The notes below the pieces were generated by a model that made no database searches, was not told where the DNA came from, and saw only the letters and a program-made list of their open reading frames with translations. A program made the position numbers and the translations under genes. From an uncultured Bacilli bacterium (lineage in GTDB: Bacteria; Bacillota_I; Bacilli_A; RF39; UBA660), in the NCBI GenBank assembly GCA_934098565.1, contig CAKOON010000002.1:124001-188000 (forward strand): a DNA stretch of 64,000 nucleotides. The letters run 5' to 3'. Below, one piece after another: positions 27,755 through 34,925 of the stretch (position 1 is its first letter; each line of letters opens with the position of its first letter).

Positions 27755-27988
27755 AGGAAATTCCTTTCATATGGACCACCTCCCCTCCGTATTTTAATAA
27801 AATATGGACCGAGAGTAAAACACCTAACAACCAAATGTATCTGGTTATAATAATACCATATGGTCAGATGAAAAGCTATATTAATTTTATAAAAATTAAA
27901 GCAAGTTAGAAAAATTTCTAAGGCGTATATTTTCTAAGAAATAATTCATATTATTAATAGTAGTATAGAATTTTAAAAGGCAAAAAAC

Positions 27989-28146
27989 TTGCAAATAAAA
28001 AAAATTATGTTATACTACTAGTGAAAGAACTTGATTGTTCTTAAATAAAAAAAGAGATACATTTGGCTTCTTATGTTAGATGTTTCTCAGTCCAATTTGT
28101 ATTGTAGAGAGACACCTATTCATCGCAAGATGGGTAGGTGTTTTGT
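27989..28146 (+). ncRNA. Putative type I antitoxin RNA, copy 2
   Basis: Promoter TTGCAA (27989-27994), 16-nt spacer, TATACT (28011-28016); predicted start about 28023; ends at the hairpin 28112-28145. The 5' half is nearly identical to copy 1 (GATACATTTGGCTT, then GTTTCTCAGTCCA). Confidence 0.5.
28112..28145. terminator. Bidirectional terminator, copy 2
   Basis: 13-bp stem (28112-28124 with 28129-28141, two G-T pairs) closed by a GCAA tetraloop and followed by T-runs. Confidence 0.85.
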
Positions 28147-28156
28147 AACTTTAAGT

Positions 28157-28225
28157 TTAATCCTTGTGATGAGAATTTTGTGTCAAAAGAAACAAAATTA
28201 CAACTAGAATAATTAAATATTCCAT
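28157..28225 (-). CDS. Hydrophobic toxin-like peptide, copy 2
   Basis: 22-aa peptide beginning MEYLIILVVILFLL and ending in a polar tail with two His and a Lys. ATG 28225, preceded by GGAG at 7-8 nt. It is homologous to copy 1 in its first 14 residues, while the tails differ. The minus-strand leader shares GATACATTTGGTTGTTAGGT with copy 1. Confidence 0.6.
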   Translation of the reverse strand: MEYLIILVVILFLLTQNSHHKD

Positions 28226-28510
28226 TTGTTTTCTCCATTCTAGGACCACCCCCTTTCCGTATTTTTAATAAAATATGGACCGAGAGTAAAACACCTAACA
28301 ACCAAATGTATCTGCTTATAATATTAGCATATATCCCAGACAAAAGCTATAAAATATTTATAAAGTCAACATGTAAATTTGGCAAGGTATTTCTTTAAAG
28401 AATAGTAATAATAATTTTAGATAGTTAATAAAACTTTTGATTAATTGTTTTCTTAAGAGAATAAGTCTACTAAAGACATATTATTCATATAGTTATTTAG
28501 GTGATAACTA

Positions 28511-29599
28511 ATGAAGAAATGTCTATGGTTACTTATTCTTTTTTTAATACCTTTAAAAGTTATGGGAAGTTCTAGTTACATAGTAATGGATGTGGATAGT
28601 AAGAGGGTTTTAGAAGGGGATAATATTCATTTAGAGAAGTTGATTGCTAGTACTTCTAAGATAATGACAGCTTTAATAGCTATAGAAAATGGTAATCTAG
28701 ATGAAGAAGTAATTGTTTCTAAAGAAGTATTAAAGGCTTATGGTTCGAATGTATATATTGAGATAGGAGAAAAGATTACTTTAAGAGACTTATTGTATGG
28801 ATTACTTTTAAGAAGTGGGAATGATTGTGCGATAGAGATAGCTTATAAGATAAGCGGGAGTATGGAAGAGTTTGTTAGTCTTATGAATAAAAAGGCTAAA
28901 GAGTTAGGGATGGAACATACTAATTTTATTAATTCTAGTGGTCTTGAAGATGATAATAAGATGGGGAATACTTCAACAGCTTATGATATGGGGCTTCTTA
29001 TGAGTTATGCTATAGATAATGATACTTTTAGAGAAATAAGTGGTACTAAAAGACATGTGGTTACTACTAACTATAAGACTTATGATTGGCATAATAAGAA
29101 TAAACTTTTAAGTAGTTATAAATATACGATAGCAGGAAAAACAGGGTTTACTAAATTAGCAAGAAGAACTTTAGTAACAGCGGCACTTAAAGATGAGAAA
29201 AGATTAGTAGTAGTAACTTTAAATGATCCTGATGACTTTAGTAATCATAAATATTTATATGAGAAGAATTTTAAGAAATATAATAAAGTGAATTTACTTA
29301 AGAAGGGAAAGATTACGGTAGATAATAATCCTTTTTATGATAATTTATATATTGATAAAGATATAAACATCTTACTTACTAGTGAAGAAGAAAAGAAAGT
29401 AGAAATAAATTATGAATTGGATAAAAAGGAAAAGTATCATGATGATGAGGTTGTTGGAAATGTTTTAATCAAATTAGATGGGAAAGTTATAGGAAAAGAG
29501 CCTATCTATGTAAGAAAGAATGATGATATTACAAATGATCAAAAGAAGAAGAGTTTTTGGGAGAAGTTATTAGATATTATTCTATTTTGGAGGAATTAG
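28511..29599 (+). CDS. D-alanyl-D-alanine carboxypeptidase (PBP5-like)
   Basis: 362 aa; signal peptide (about 1-19), serine-type peptidase domain with Ser47-x-x-Lys50 (ASTSK), Ser102-Gly-Asn104 and Lys210-Thr-Gly (AGKTGFT). The C-terminal domain ends in an amphipathic helix (FWEKLLDIILFW) for membrane attachment. It trims the terminal D-Ala of peptidoglycan stem peptides outside the cell. The neighbours spmA and spmB mirror the Bacillus dacB-spmA-spmB operon, which suggests the sporulation-linked member. Confidence 0.9.
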   Translation: MKKCLWLLILFLIPLKVMGSSSYIVMDVDSKRVLEGDNIHLEKLIASTSKIMTALIAIENGNLDEEVIVSKEVLKAYGSNVYIEIGEKITLRDLLYGLLLRSGNDCAIEIAYKISGSMEEFVSLMNKKAKELGMEHTNFINSSGLEDDNKMGNTSTAYDMGLLMSYAIDNDTFREISGTKRHVVTTNYKTYDWHNKNKLLSSYKYTIAGKTGFTKLARRTLVTAALKDEKRLVVVTLNDPDDFSNHKYLYEKNFKKYNKVNLLKKGKITVDNNPFYDNLYIDKDINILLTSEEEKKVEINYELDKKEKYHDDEVVGNVLIKLDGKVIGKEPIYVRKNDDITNDQKKKSFWEKLLDIILFWRN

Positions 29600-29601
29600 A
29601 G

Positions 29602-30192
29602 ATGATTAATGTTATTTGGTTATTTCTAGTTGGAAGTGCTATTATCTATAGTATTTTAAGTGGTAATGGTGGTGCGTTAACGCCAAGTATTTTGGCTTCT
29701 TTAAATAGTGGATTTTCTTTGATTATTAATATGACTCCAATGATTATTTTGTGGTTAGGACTTATGAAGTTAGCGGAAGAGAGTGGGCTTTTAGAAAAGT
29801 TTGGGAAGATAATAAGACCTTTTTTAACGAAACTATTTCCAAGTTTAAAAAAAGATTCTAAAGCCATAGATTATGTGGCTTCTAATATAGCTTGTAATAT
29901 GTTAGGGATGGGTTCAGCGGCTACTCCGTTTGGACTTAAAGCTATGCAGGCTATGCAAGAAGAAAATAGTAATAAAGATGTGGCTAGTGAAGCAATGATA
30001 ACATTCTTGGTTTTAAATACAGCCGGAGTAACTATTATTCCTACAACCGTAATAGCACTTCGAAATGCTTATGGGAGTATAGATGCTAGTAGAATTATTT
30101 TACCTAGTATTATAGCAACTTTTATTTCTTCGTTTTGTGGTTTAACAATGGATTATTTTATTCGAAAGAAAAAATATAAAAGAAAGGATTGA
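29602..30192 (+). CDS. spmA: Spore maturation protein A
   Basis: 196-aa membrane protein from ATG 29602, preceded by GGAGG; the alternative start at 29557 lies inside the carboxypeptidase gene. Nucleoside-recognition (Gate)-type fold with SGNGGALTPSIL, MIILWLGLMKLAEESGL and NMLGMGSAATPFGLKAM. In Bacillus SpmA/SpmB are needed for spore core dehydration. Homologues also occur in non-sporulating bacteria, so presence does not prove sporulation. Confidence 0.88.
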   Translation: MINVIWLFLVGSAIIYSILSGNGGALTPSILASLNSGFSLIINMTPMIILWLGLMKLAEESGLLEKFGKIIRPFLTKLFPSLKKDSKAIDYVASNIACNMLGMGSAATPFGLKAMQAMQEENSNKDVASEAMITFLVLNTAGVTIIPTTVIALRNAYGSIDASRIILPSIIATFISSFCGLTMDYFIRKKKYKRKD

Positions 30193-30198
30193 TATTTC

Positions 30199-30705
30199 TT
30201 GAGTTTATGTATTCCTATAGTGGTCTTAGTAATAATCTTTTATAGTTATTTTAAGAAAATAGATGTTTATCAAGGGTTTTTAGAGGGAGCTTCTGAGGGA
30301 ATAAAAGTTGTTTTTGAAATAGCACCGGCGGTATTAGGAATGGTATTTGCTATTAATTTGTTTGTTAGTAGTGGAGTTTTAGAGTTTTTATTAAGTCCTT
30401 TTCAGGGAATATTTAAAAGTTTTAATTTACCTAATGAGATTATAAGTATGGCCCTTTTAAGACCGGTATCTGGTAATGCTTCTTTAGCGATAATGAATAA
30501 TATTTTTAACCAGTATGGAGTTGATTCGTTTTATGGGTTTTTAGCTAGTGTATTACAGGGATGTACGGACACAACCATTTATGTTTTAGCTCTATATTTT
30601 GGCAGTGTTAAAATTAGTAAGAGTAGATATGCTTTGAAAGTGGGGTTGTTTGCTGATTTTTGTGGAATTATGGCGGCGTTTATTTTATGTAATCTTTTGT
30701 TTTAG
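30199..30705 (+). CDS. spmB: Spore maturation protein B
   Basis: 168-aa membrane protein with the Gate-type motifs GASEGIKVVFEIAPAV and ALLRPVSGNASLA. The start is TTG 30199, supported by AAAGGA about 10 nt upstream. Six nt after spmA, same operon. The partner role with SpmA is as known from Bacillus. Confidence 0.85.
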   Translation: MSLCIPIVVLVIIFYSYFKKIDVYQGFLEGASEGIKVVFEIAPAVLGMVFAINLFVSSGVLEFLLSPFQGIFKSFNLPNEIISMALLRPVSGNASLAIMNNIFNQYGVDSFYGFLASVLQGCTDTTIYVLALYFGSVKISKSRYALKVGLFADFCGIMAAFILCNLLF

Positions 30706-30792
30706 AATTAAAAAAAGATGCAAAATTTTTAGGAAAAATTCTTAGATTGTGTTGACTTGCTGAATAAAAAATGATAAATTATAAATACCTTG

Positions 30793-30813
30793 AAAAAAGT
30801 GTGAGCTTTTTTA
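30793..30813 (+). terminator. Terminator of the carboxypeptidase-spmAB operon
   Basis: AAAAAAG/CTTTTTT stem, 6-nt loop TGTGAG, about 90 nt after the spmB stop. Confidence 0.65.
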
Positions 30814-30834
30814 AAGGGAAGTAAACAATTTTTG

Positions 30835-30863
30835 TTGACAAATAAGTGATAAAATGGTATATT
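30835..30863 (+). promoter_or_regulatory. Consensus promoter of the first tRNA operon
   Basis: TTGACA 30835-30840, 17-nt spacer, TATATT 30858-30863, 15 nt before the first tRNA. Confidence 0.9.
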
Positions 30864-30878
30864 TTGAAATGTATGTAC

Positions 30879-30955
30879 GGACGCTTAGCTCAGTTGGTTA
30901 GAGCACCTGCCTTACAAGCAGGGGGTCATAGGTTCGAGTCCTATAGCGTCCACCA
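30879..30955 (+). tRNA. tRNA-Val (TAC)
   Basis: Anticodon loop CTTACAA (TAC at 30913-30915), acceptor GGACGCT/AGCGTCC, encoded CCA. Confidence 0.96.
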
Positions 30956-30962
30956 TTATTTT

Positions 30963-31038
30963 GCCGACTTAGCGTAATTGGTAGCGCAACTGACTTGTAA
31001 TCAGTAGGTTGGGGGTTCGATTCCCTCAGTCGGCACCA
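30963..31038 (+). tRNA. tRNA-Thr (TGT)
   Basis: Anticodon loop CTTGTAA (TGT at 30996-30998), acceptor GCCGACT/AGTCGGC, encoded CCA. Confidence 0.96.
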
Positions 31039-31044
31039 CTTTTT

Positions 31045-31128
31045 GGAGGGATAGCGAAGTGGTCAAACGCGGCAGACTGTAAATCTGTTCCTTCGGGTTC
31101 CATAGTTCAAATCTATGTCCCTCCACCA
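31045..31128 (+). tRNA. tRNA-Tyr (GTA)
   Basis: Class II tRNA with long variable arm; anticodon loop CTGTAAA (GTA at 31079-31081); acceptor GGAGGGA/TCCCTCC; encoded CCA. Confidence 0.96.
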
Positions 31129-31137
31129 CTTATATAT

Positions 31138-31213
31138 TGCCTCGTAGCCAAGTGGTAAGGCATCAGACTTTGACTCTGACATTCCGATGGTTCGAGTCCA
31201 TCCGAGGCAGCCA
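31138..31213 (+). tRNA. tRNA-Gln (TTG)
   Basis: Anticodon stem CAGA/TCTG with loop CTTTGAC (TTG); acceptor TGCCTCG/CGAGGCA; encoded CCA. Confidence 0.95.
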
Positions 31214-31229
31214 TTTTATTTATATTTAT

Positions 31230-31305
31230 GTCTCGTTAGCTCAGTAGGTAGAGCATTTGACTTTTAATCAAAGGGTCGGGGGTTCGAGTCTCCCACGAGA
31301 CACCA
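31230..31305 (+). tRNA. tRNA-Lys (TTT)
   Basis: Anticodon loop CTTTTAA (TTT); acceptor GTCTCGT/ACGAGAC; encoded CCA. Confidence 0.96.
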
Positions 31306-31316
31306 TTTGATAATTA

Positions 31317-31341
31317 AAGCCCGATAGTTCGGACTTTTTTT
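31317..31341 (+). terminator. Terminator after tRNA-Lys
   Basis: CCGA-TAGT-TCGG core hairpin with one outer mismatch and a run of seven T. Confidence 0.75.
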
Positions 31342-31469
31342 GATACCTGAAACATATTTTAAACACAAGGTTCTAATAAACTAAATTTGTTTATGGTTAC
31401 AAAAAGTAAAAAAATACGCCAAATTGGTTTATTTTTACAAAATATTACAGGAAACTTGCTAATATCTAA

Positions 31470-31499
31470 TTGACTTTGAATAATTTGATATGCTATAAT
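31470..31499 (+). promoter_or_regulatory. Promoter of the second tRNA operon
   Basis: TTGACT 31470-31475, 18-nt spacer, extended -10 TGCTATAAT ending at 31499, 25 nt before tRNA-Ser. Confidence 0.85.
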
Positions 31500-31523
31500 T
31501 TATTTGTTGCTGAAAAAGCAAAT

Positions 31524-31615
31524 GGAGGAATACCCAAGTTGGTTGAAGGGACTGGTCTTGAAAACCAGCAGGTCGTGTAAGCGGCGCTAGGGTTCGAATC
31601 CCTATTCCTCCGCCA
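31524..31615 (+). tRNA. tRNA-Ser (TGA)
   Basis: Class II tRNA; anticodon stem CTGGT/ACCAG with loop CTTGAAA (TGA); long variable arm; acceptor GGAGGAA/TTCCTCC; encoded CCA. Confidence 0.96.
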
Positions 31616-31631
31616 TTTCTTAATTATATAT

Positions 31632-31708
31632 CGCGGAGTAGAGCAGCCCGGTAGCTCGCGAGGCTCATAACCTTGAGGTCATTGGTTCAAATCCATTCTC
31701 CGCAACCA
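31632..31708 (+). tRNA. Initiator tRNA-fMet (CAT)
   Basis: Anticodon loop CTCATAA. The first base C does not pair with A72 (CGCGGAG...CTCCGCA), the hallmark of bacterial initiators. Sequence is close to Gram-positive initiator tRNA, but the anticodon stem has only two of the usual three G-C pairs (CGAGG/CCTTG). Confidence 0.95.
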
Positions 31709-31711
31709 TTT

Positions 31712-31788
31712 GGTTCGTTAGTCTAGAGGCCTATGACGCCTGCCTGTCACGCAGGAGACCACGGGTTCGAATCCCGTACGAACCGCCA
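31712..31788 (+). tRNA. tRNA-Asp (GTC)
   Basis: Anticodon loop CTGTCAC (GTC); acceptor GGTTCGT/ACGAACC; encoded CCA. Confidence 0.96.
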
Positions 31789-31793
31789 TTTAT

Positions 31794-31869
<76 letters not shown>

Positions 31870-31883
31870 TGGAGATAAATAAT

Positions 31884-31907
31884 ACCCCAATTACTGGGGT
31901 TTTTTTG
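31884..31907 (+). terminator. Terminator of the second tRNA operon
   Basis: ACCCCA/TGGGGT stem, 5-nt loop, T7. Confidence 0.9.
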
Positions 31908-31946
31908 TTGCAATTTATCTTTTAAACACACTCCAAACACACTTTT
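31908..31946 (+). repeat. 39-bp direct repeat, left copy
   Basis: Begins TTGCAATTTATCTTTTAAAC and is identical over 39 bases to 33878-33916. It starts immediately after the T-run of the tRNA-Phe terminator. Together the copies bracket a 1.9-kb segment with a NERD gene and an intron remnant; this looks like an att-type duplication or a transposition footprint. Confidence 0.85.
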
Positions 31947-32125
31947 ATAAAAAGATGATATAATTAATGATATGGATGCCAATATGGCATTTGAATATAT
32001 AATTTTATTAACTTAAATGAAATCTATGATATATTTTAAGTCTTTGACTTAAAGCGCTGTATGTAATAGCAAATTATCTCTAATGCTATATTATAAGAGA
32101 GACTATGGGAATTAAAGGTTGTATA

Positions 32126-32224
32126 ATGAATCAAGAAAAATTTGGAAAATTAATTAAAGATATTAGAAAAAAGAACAAATTAACGCAAAAACAATTAGCA
32201 GATAAATATAATGTTACTTATTAA
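32126..32224 (+). pseudogene. Truncated XRE-family regulator
   Basis: 32-codon remnant MNQEKFGKLIKDIRKKNKLT..., the first half of an XRE helix-turn-helix, stopping at TAA after KYNVTY where the recognition helix should begin. In-frame fragments after the stop (to about 32290) do not restore the domain. The rest of 31947-32342 shows no other gene. Confidence 0.6.
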
Positions 32225-32342
32225 GGTTACTACTGATAGTGATAAAATAACTACTTATGAAATTCATTTGAAATTAGATGAATGTAATTAAGAATTTTAT
32301 TGCTTTGTAAGATAAAATTTCATGAATTAGAAAGAGGAGATT

Positions 32343-33125
32343 ATGGATAAGTTTGTTTGGAAAGTGGTTAATGGTTTATTTTTAAGAAACCCTTTATTTT
32401 GGTTATTTATTATTATTGTTTTTATTGTTGTTCTTTTTTACAAAAGAATTGTTGGTTTTATGGGTGAATTATGGACTAAGGAAGCTCTTTTTAAACTAAA
32501 TAAGAATGAATATAAGATTCTAAATGATATTATGATTGAGATTGATGGTATTACTCATCAAATTGATCATGTAATTGTTAGTAAATATGGAATCTTTGTC
32601 ATTGAAACAAAGCAGTATAATGGTTATGTCACTGGTAGTGAATACGATAAAAATTGGTGCTTAAAAGCAGGAGGTAAAATAATTTATATTAACAATCCTA
32701 TGCATCAAAATTATGGTCATATTATTGCTCTTAGTAAAAAGCTTAATTTGCCTCAAGAAAAGTTTATACCCCTTATTTGTATTCCCAGCACGGCTAAAGT
32801 AAAGGTAAAATCTCAAATACCAGTTGCTAGAAATTATAATTTAGTAGATATTATTAAGAGCTATCAAGATAAAATTATAGAAGAACCAGAAAAAATTTCA
32901 GAAATATTAAAGCAGTCTAACATTTCAGATAGAGAAATGAAAAAAAGGCACATTAAGTATGCTAAAGAAGTTGCGAAGTCAAAAAAAGAAAATAGCATTG
33001 GTAAGTGTCCAAAATGTGGTGGTACTTTAGTTTTAAGAACCGGCAAATATGGAAAATTTCTAGGATGTAGTAACTACCCTAAGTGTAAATATACTCAAGA
33101 AAAAAGTATTAACCAATGTCGTTAA
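32343..33125 (+). CDS. NERD-domain protein with topoisomerase-type zinc finger
   Basis: 260 aa: N-terminal membrane helix (about 14-35), NERD domain (about 40-160) with QIDHVIVSKYGIFVIETKQYNG, the PD-(D/E)XK-like core (Asp, Glu-x-Lys), and a C-terminal zf-C4 finger CPKCGG...CSNYPKC. Predicted DNA-processing nuclease-like protein at the membrane; biological role unknown. AGAGGAG ribosome site. It lies inside the 39-bp repeats, suggesting acquisition as a cassette. Confidence 0.85.
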   Translation: MDKFVWKVVNGLFLRNPLFWLFIIIVFIVVLFYKRIVGFMGELWTKEALFKLNKNEYKILNDIMIEIDGITHQIDHVIVSKYGIFVIETKQYNGYVTGSEYDKNWCLKAGGKIIYINNPMHQNYGHIIALSKKLNLPQEKFIPLICIPSTAKVKVKSQIPVARNYNLVDIIKSYQDKIIEEPEKISEILKQSNISDREMKKRHIKYAKEVAKSKKENSIGKCPKCGGTLVLRTGKYGKFLGCSNYPKCKYTQEKSINQCR

Positions 33126-33134
33126 TACTTTTTT
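33098..33134 (+). terminator. Terminator of the NERD gene, intron landing site
   Basis: 14-bp perfect stem AAAAAAGTATTAAC/GTTAATACTTTTTT with 7-nt loop. The group II intron remnant begins a few bases after the T-run. Confidence 0.85.
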
Positions 33135-33138
33135 CTTG

Positions 33139-33877
33139 GTGTGCCGTGCATGGCATATAACTAAGTGGTGAAAGTCCACTATACGCGTAAGTATCTGCGA
33201 AGTATTAGAGAAGCACAAAGCATCAACCGTGATGTTGGGACTAAAGGAAGTGTGAAACAAAATCGTGGCTCAACGTACAGAAAATTGATACAAAGGCTGC
33301 ATAAAAGGATAAAGTTGCAAGACCAAACCAAATTAAATATCTAGGATATGGATTTTATTATACTAAAACGGGAATAATTAAACCAAAACCTCATCTAAAA
33401 TCAATTCAAAAATTTAAGAGAAAGCTAAAACAGCTTACAAAAAGAAGCTGGAGTATTTCGCTAGATGAAAGAATTATAAAATTAAATCAGGTTATAAGAG
33501 GTTGGATAAATTATTTCAGAATATCCGATATGAAGATGAAAATGGCCTCGGTTGGAGAGCACTTAAGACGAAGAATAAGATGCATAACATGGAAACAATG
33601 GAAAGTGCTCAGCAAAAGAATTCCAGCATTAGTTAAATTTGGAGTCAATATTGAGCGAGCCAAGGCAATAACTTTTTCTAGAAAGAAATTTTGGAGCTTG
33701 TCACTTTTCATAGGAATTTATATAACCACCAAAAGATTACAACAAAAAGGTCTAGTTATGCCACTAGACTATTATTTAAAAGTACATACTGCAATATAAA
33801 TTGAACCGCCGTATACCGAACGGTACGTACGGTGGTGTGAGAGGGACGAAATAACTAATTGTTTCTCTCTACTCGAT
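33139..33877 (+). mobile_element. Group IIC-like intron remnant
   Basis: The 5' end GTGCCGTGCATGGCATATAA is a group II intron start. The 3' part holds a domain V-like hairpin (about 33804-33836, ACCGCCGTATACC-GAAC-GGTACGTACGGTGGT) and a domain VI-like GAGAGG...CTCTACTCGAT ending at 33877. Position right after a terminator hairpin is the class C insertion rule. Most of the reverse transcriptase is deleted, so it should not move by itself. Confidence 0.8.
33318..33799 (+). pseudogene. C-terminal fragment of intron reverse transcriptase/maturase
   Basis: An open frame without a start codon encodes KYLGYGFYYTK, then VIRGWINYFRI, then LRRRIRCITWKQWK: the end of the RT thumb and the maturase domain of group II intron proteins. 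The whole fingers/palm with YADD is missing. The frame ends normally, so this is an internal deletion of the intron ORF. Confidence 0.8.
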
Positions 33878-33916
33878 TTGCAATTTATCTTTTAAACACA
33901 CTCCAAACACACTTTT
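33878..33916 (+). repeat. 39-bp direct repeat, right copy
   Basis: Identical to 31908-31946. It starts at the first base after the predicted 3' end of the intron, so it forms the intron's 3' exon. Confidence 0.85.
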
Positions 33917-33989
33917 TAACAAAATAAATTTTTAATAATTATAATAAATGGTATAATAAAAAAGGAAAAGTAATTAGAGGACTTAATTG

Positions 33990-34574
33990 ATGAAAATTAA
34001 ACAATAGAAGGATATTAAAAAATTTTTAGATAATGAGTTTGGAGAGGATAAAGGAAATGAGATTTTTTCTTCTCAAGACAAGATTTTAGATGGATTGATT
34101 AAAAATATTCAAGACAAATCAGAAAATCAGAGAAAAACTCTTATTCAAACGATTTTGCCACGTATTGCTTTATTTAAAGCTATGATGAAAACTGATTTAT
34201 CAGAAGATGAAGTTTATCAACATATAAAAAAATATATGATGGATATTGTAGCTACAAAAAAACATGATTCGATAATCAAAATGGAAAAAATCCCAGGATT
34301 TTACACTCTTTATAGAAAGGTTTTCTTACAAGTAGTTAAAAAAACAGATTTATGGGAAAGCACGCAAAAATCTGGTAAAGACTATTTTGATGTAACAATG
34401 AGAAAATGTTTATGGCATACAGCTTGTAAGGAAAATGACTGTCCTCTTTTATGTCGTCTTTTCTGTGATGTTGATGATGTAACTTATGATAATTTAAAAA
34501 AGCTAGGTTTTTCACGCACTAAAACTTTAGGATATGGCAAAGATTGTTGTGATTTCCATTTTTATAAAAAATAA
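33990..34574 (+). pseudogene. ATC-hydrolase-family gene with early stop codon
   Basis: The C-terminal 159 residues look like the L-2-amino-thiazoline-4-carboxylic acid hydrolase family: CLWHTACKENDCP and the terminal GYGKDCCDFHF. A proper start (ATG 33990 with AGAGGA) is followed after five codons by TAG at 34005-34007. The frame beyond continues in register with family-like sequence (KDIKKFLDNEFG). A downstream TTG at 34095 could restart a shortened protein, but it has no ribosome site. Most likely a recently broken gene; a sequencing error at this base is the alternative. Confidence 0.65.
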
Positions 34575-34605
34575 TTAAAAATATAAGTGATGTGGATAAA
34601 ACAAG

Positions 34606-34822
34606 AATAGTTTTGCGAATTAATTAAAGATATCAGCAAAAAAAATAATTTAACTCAGAAACAATTAGTTGATAAATATAATGTGATTGATGAAGCTATT
34701 AGTAAGTGAGAAAATGGCTTAAATATGCCGGATATAGTTTTAATGTTAGAAATTAGTAAAGATTTTGGGATTAATCTTGCTGGTTTATTAAAAGATAAAA
34801 GTACTAAAATCAAGTGTGTCTA
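34606..34822 (+). pseudogene. Broken XRE-family regulator (Trp codon to stop)
   Basis: The frame reads ELIKDISKKNNLTQKQL, then ISK-stop-ENGLNMPDI, then DFGINLAGLL. The stop is TGA exactly where XRE proteins have Trp in SKWENG. There is no clear start codon. Related to the truncated XRE copy at 32126. Confidence 0.65.
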
Positions 34823-34925
34823 AGGCACTTTTTTTGAGTGTTAAGAAAATTTGCGGATATTCCAAATAAATTTGATAGAATAAAACTTCTAAAAAAGATA
34901 AAATCAAAATAGAAAGGAGTAAATA

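Larger units (their letters stand above)
27437..27905. repeat. Tandem repeat unit 1 (type I TA-like)
   Basis: About 470 bases similar to 27920-28370 with a period of 485 bases, measured between the TTGCAA boxes at 27504 and 27989. Each unit contains a plus-strand promoter, a short RNA, a bidirectional hairpin and a minus-strand gene for a hydrophobic peptide. Confidence 0.75.
27920..28370. repeat. Tandem repeat unit 2 (type I TA-like)
   Basis: Second copy of the unit at 27437-27905. Promoters, 5' hairpin, bidirectional terminator and peptide frame are kept while linker sequence has diverged. Confidence 0.75.

Noticed and set aside
27639..27830. Longer minus-strand frame in TA repeat 1 (and 28116-28343 in repeat 2)
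   Set aside because: The two frames diverge in sequence outside the leader, whereas the short peptide frame in another register is conserved between copies and has good ribosome sites.
27227..28370. CRISPR-like array
   Set aside because: Only two long units of 485 bases with coding and promoter content; no short regular repeats with spacers.
31350..31378. TTTTAAACACA near the tRNA-Lys terminator as a third copy of the 39-bp repeat
   Set aside because: Only about 11 bases match; can be chance in AT-rich DNA.
33060..33260. Minus-strand frame over the NERD gene end and intron
   Set aside because: Antisense to supported features, with no ribosome site or homology.
34606..34822. TGA read as tryptophan (Mycoplasma-type code)
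   Set aside because: TGA is the stop codon of parE, the 497-aa surface protein and the SLATT gene, and Trp residues elsewhere are TGG.
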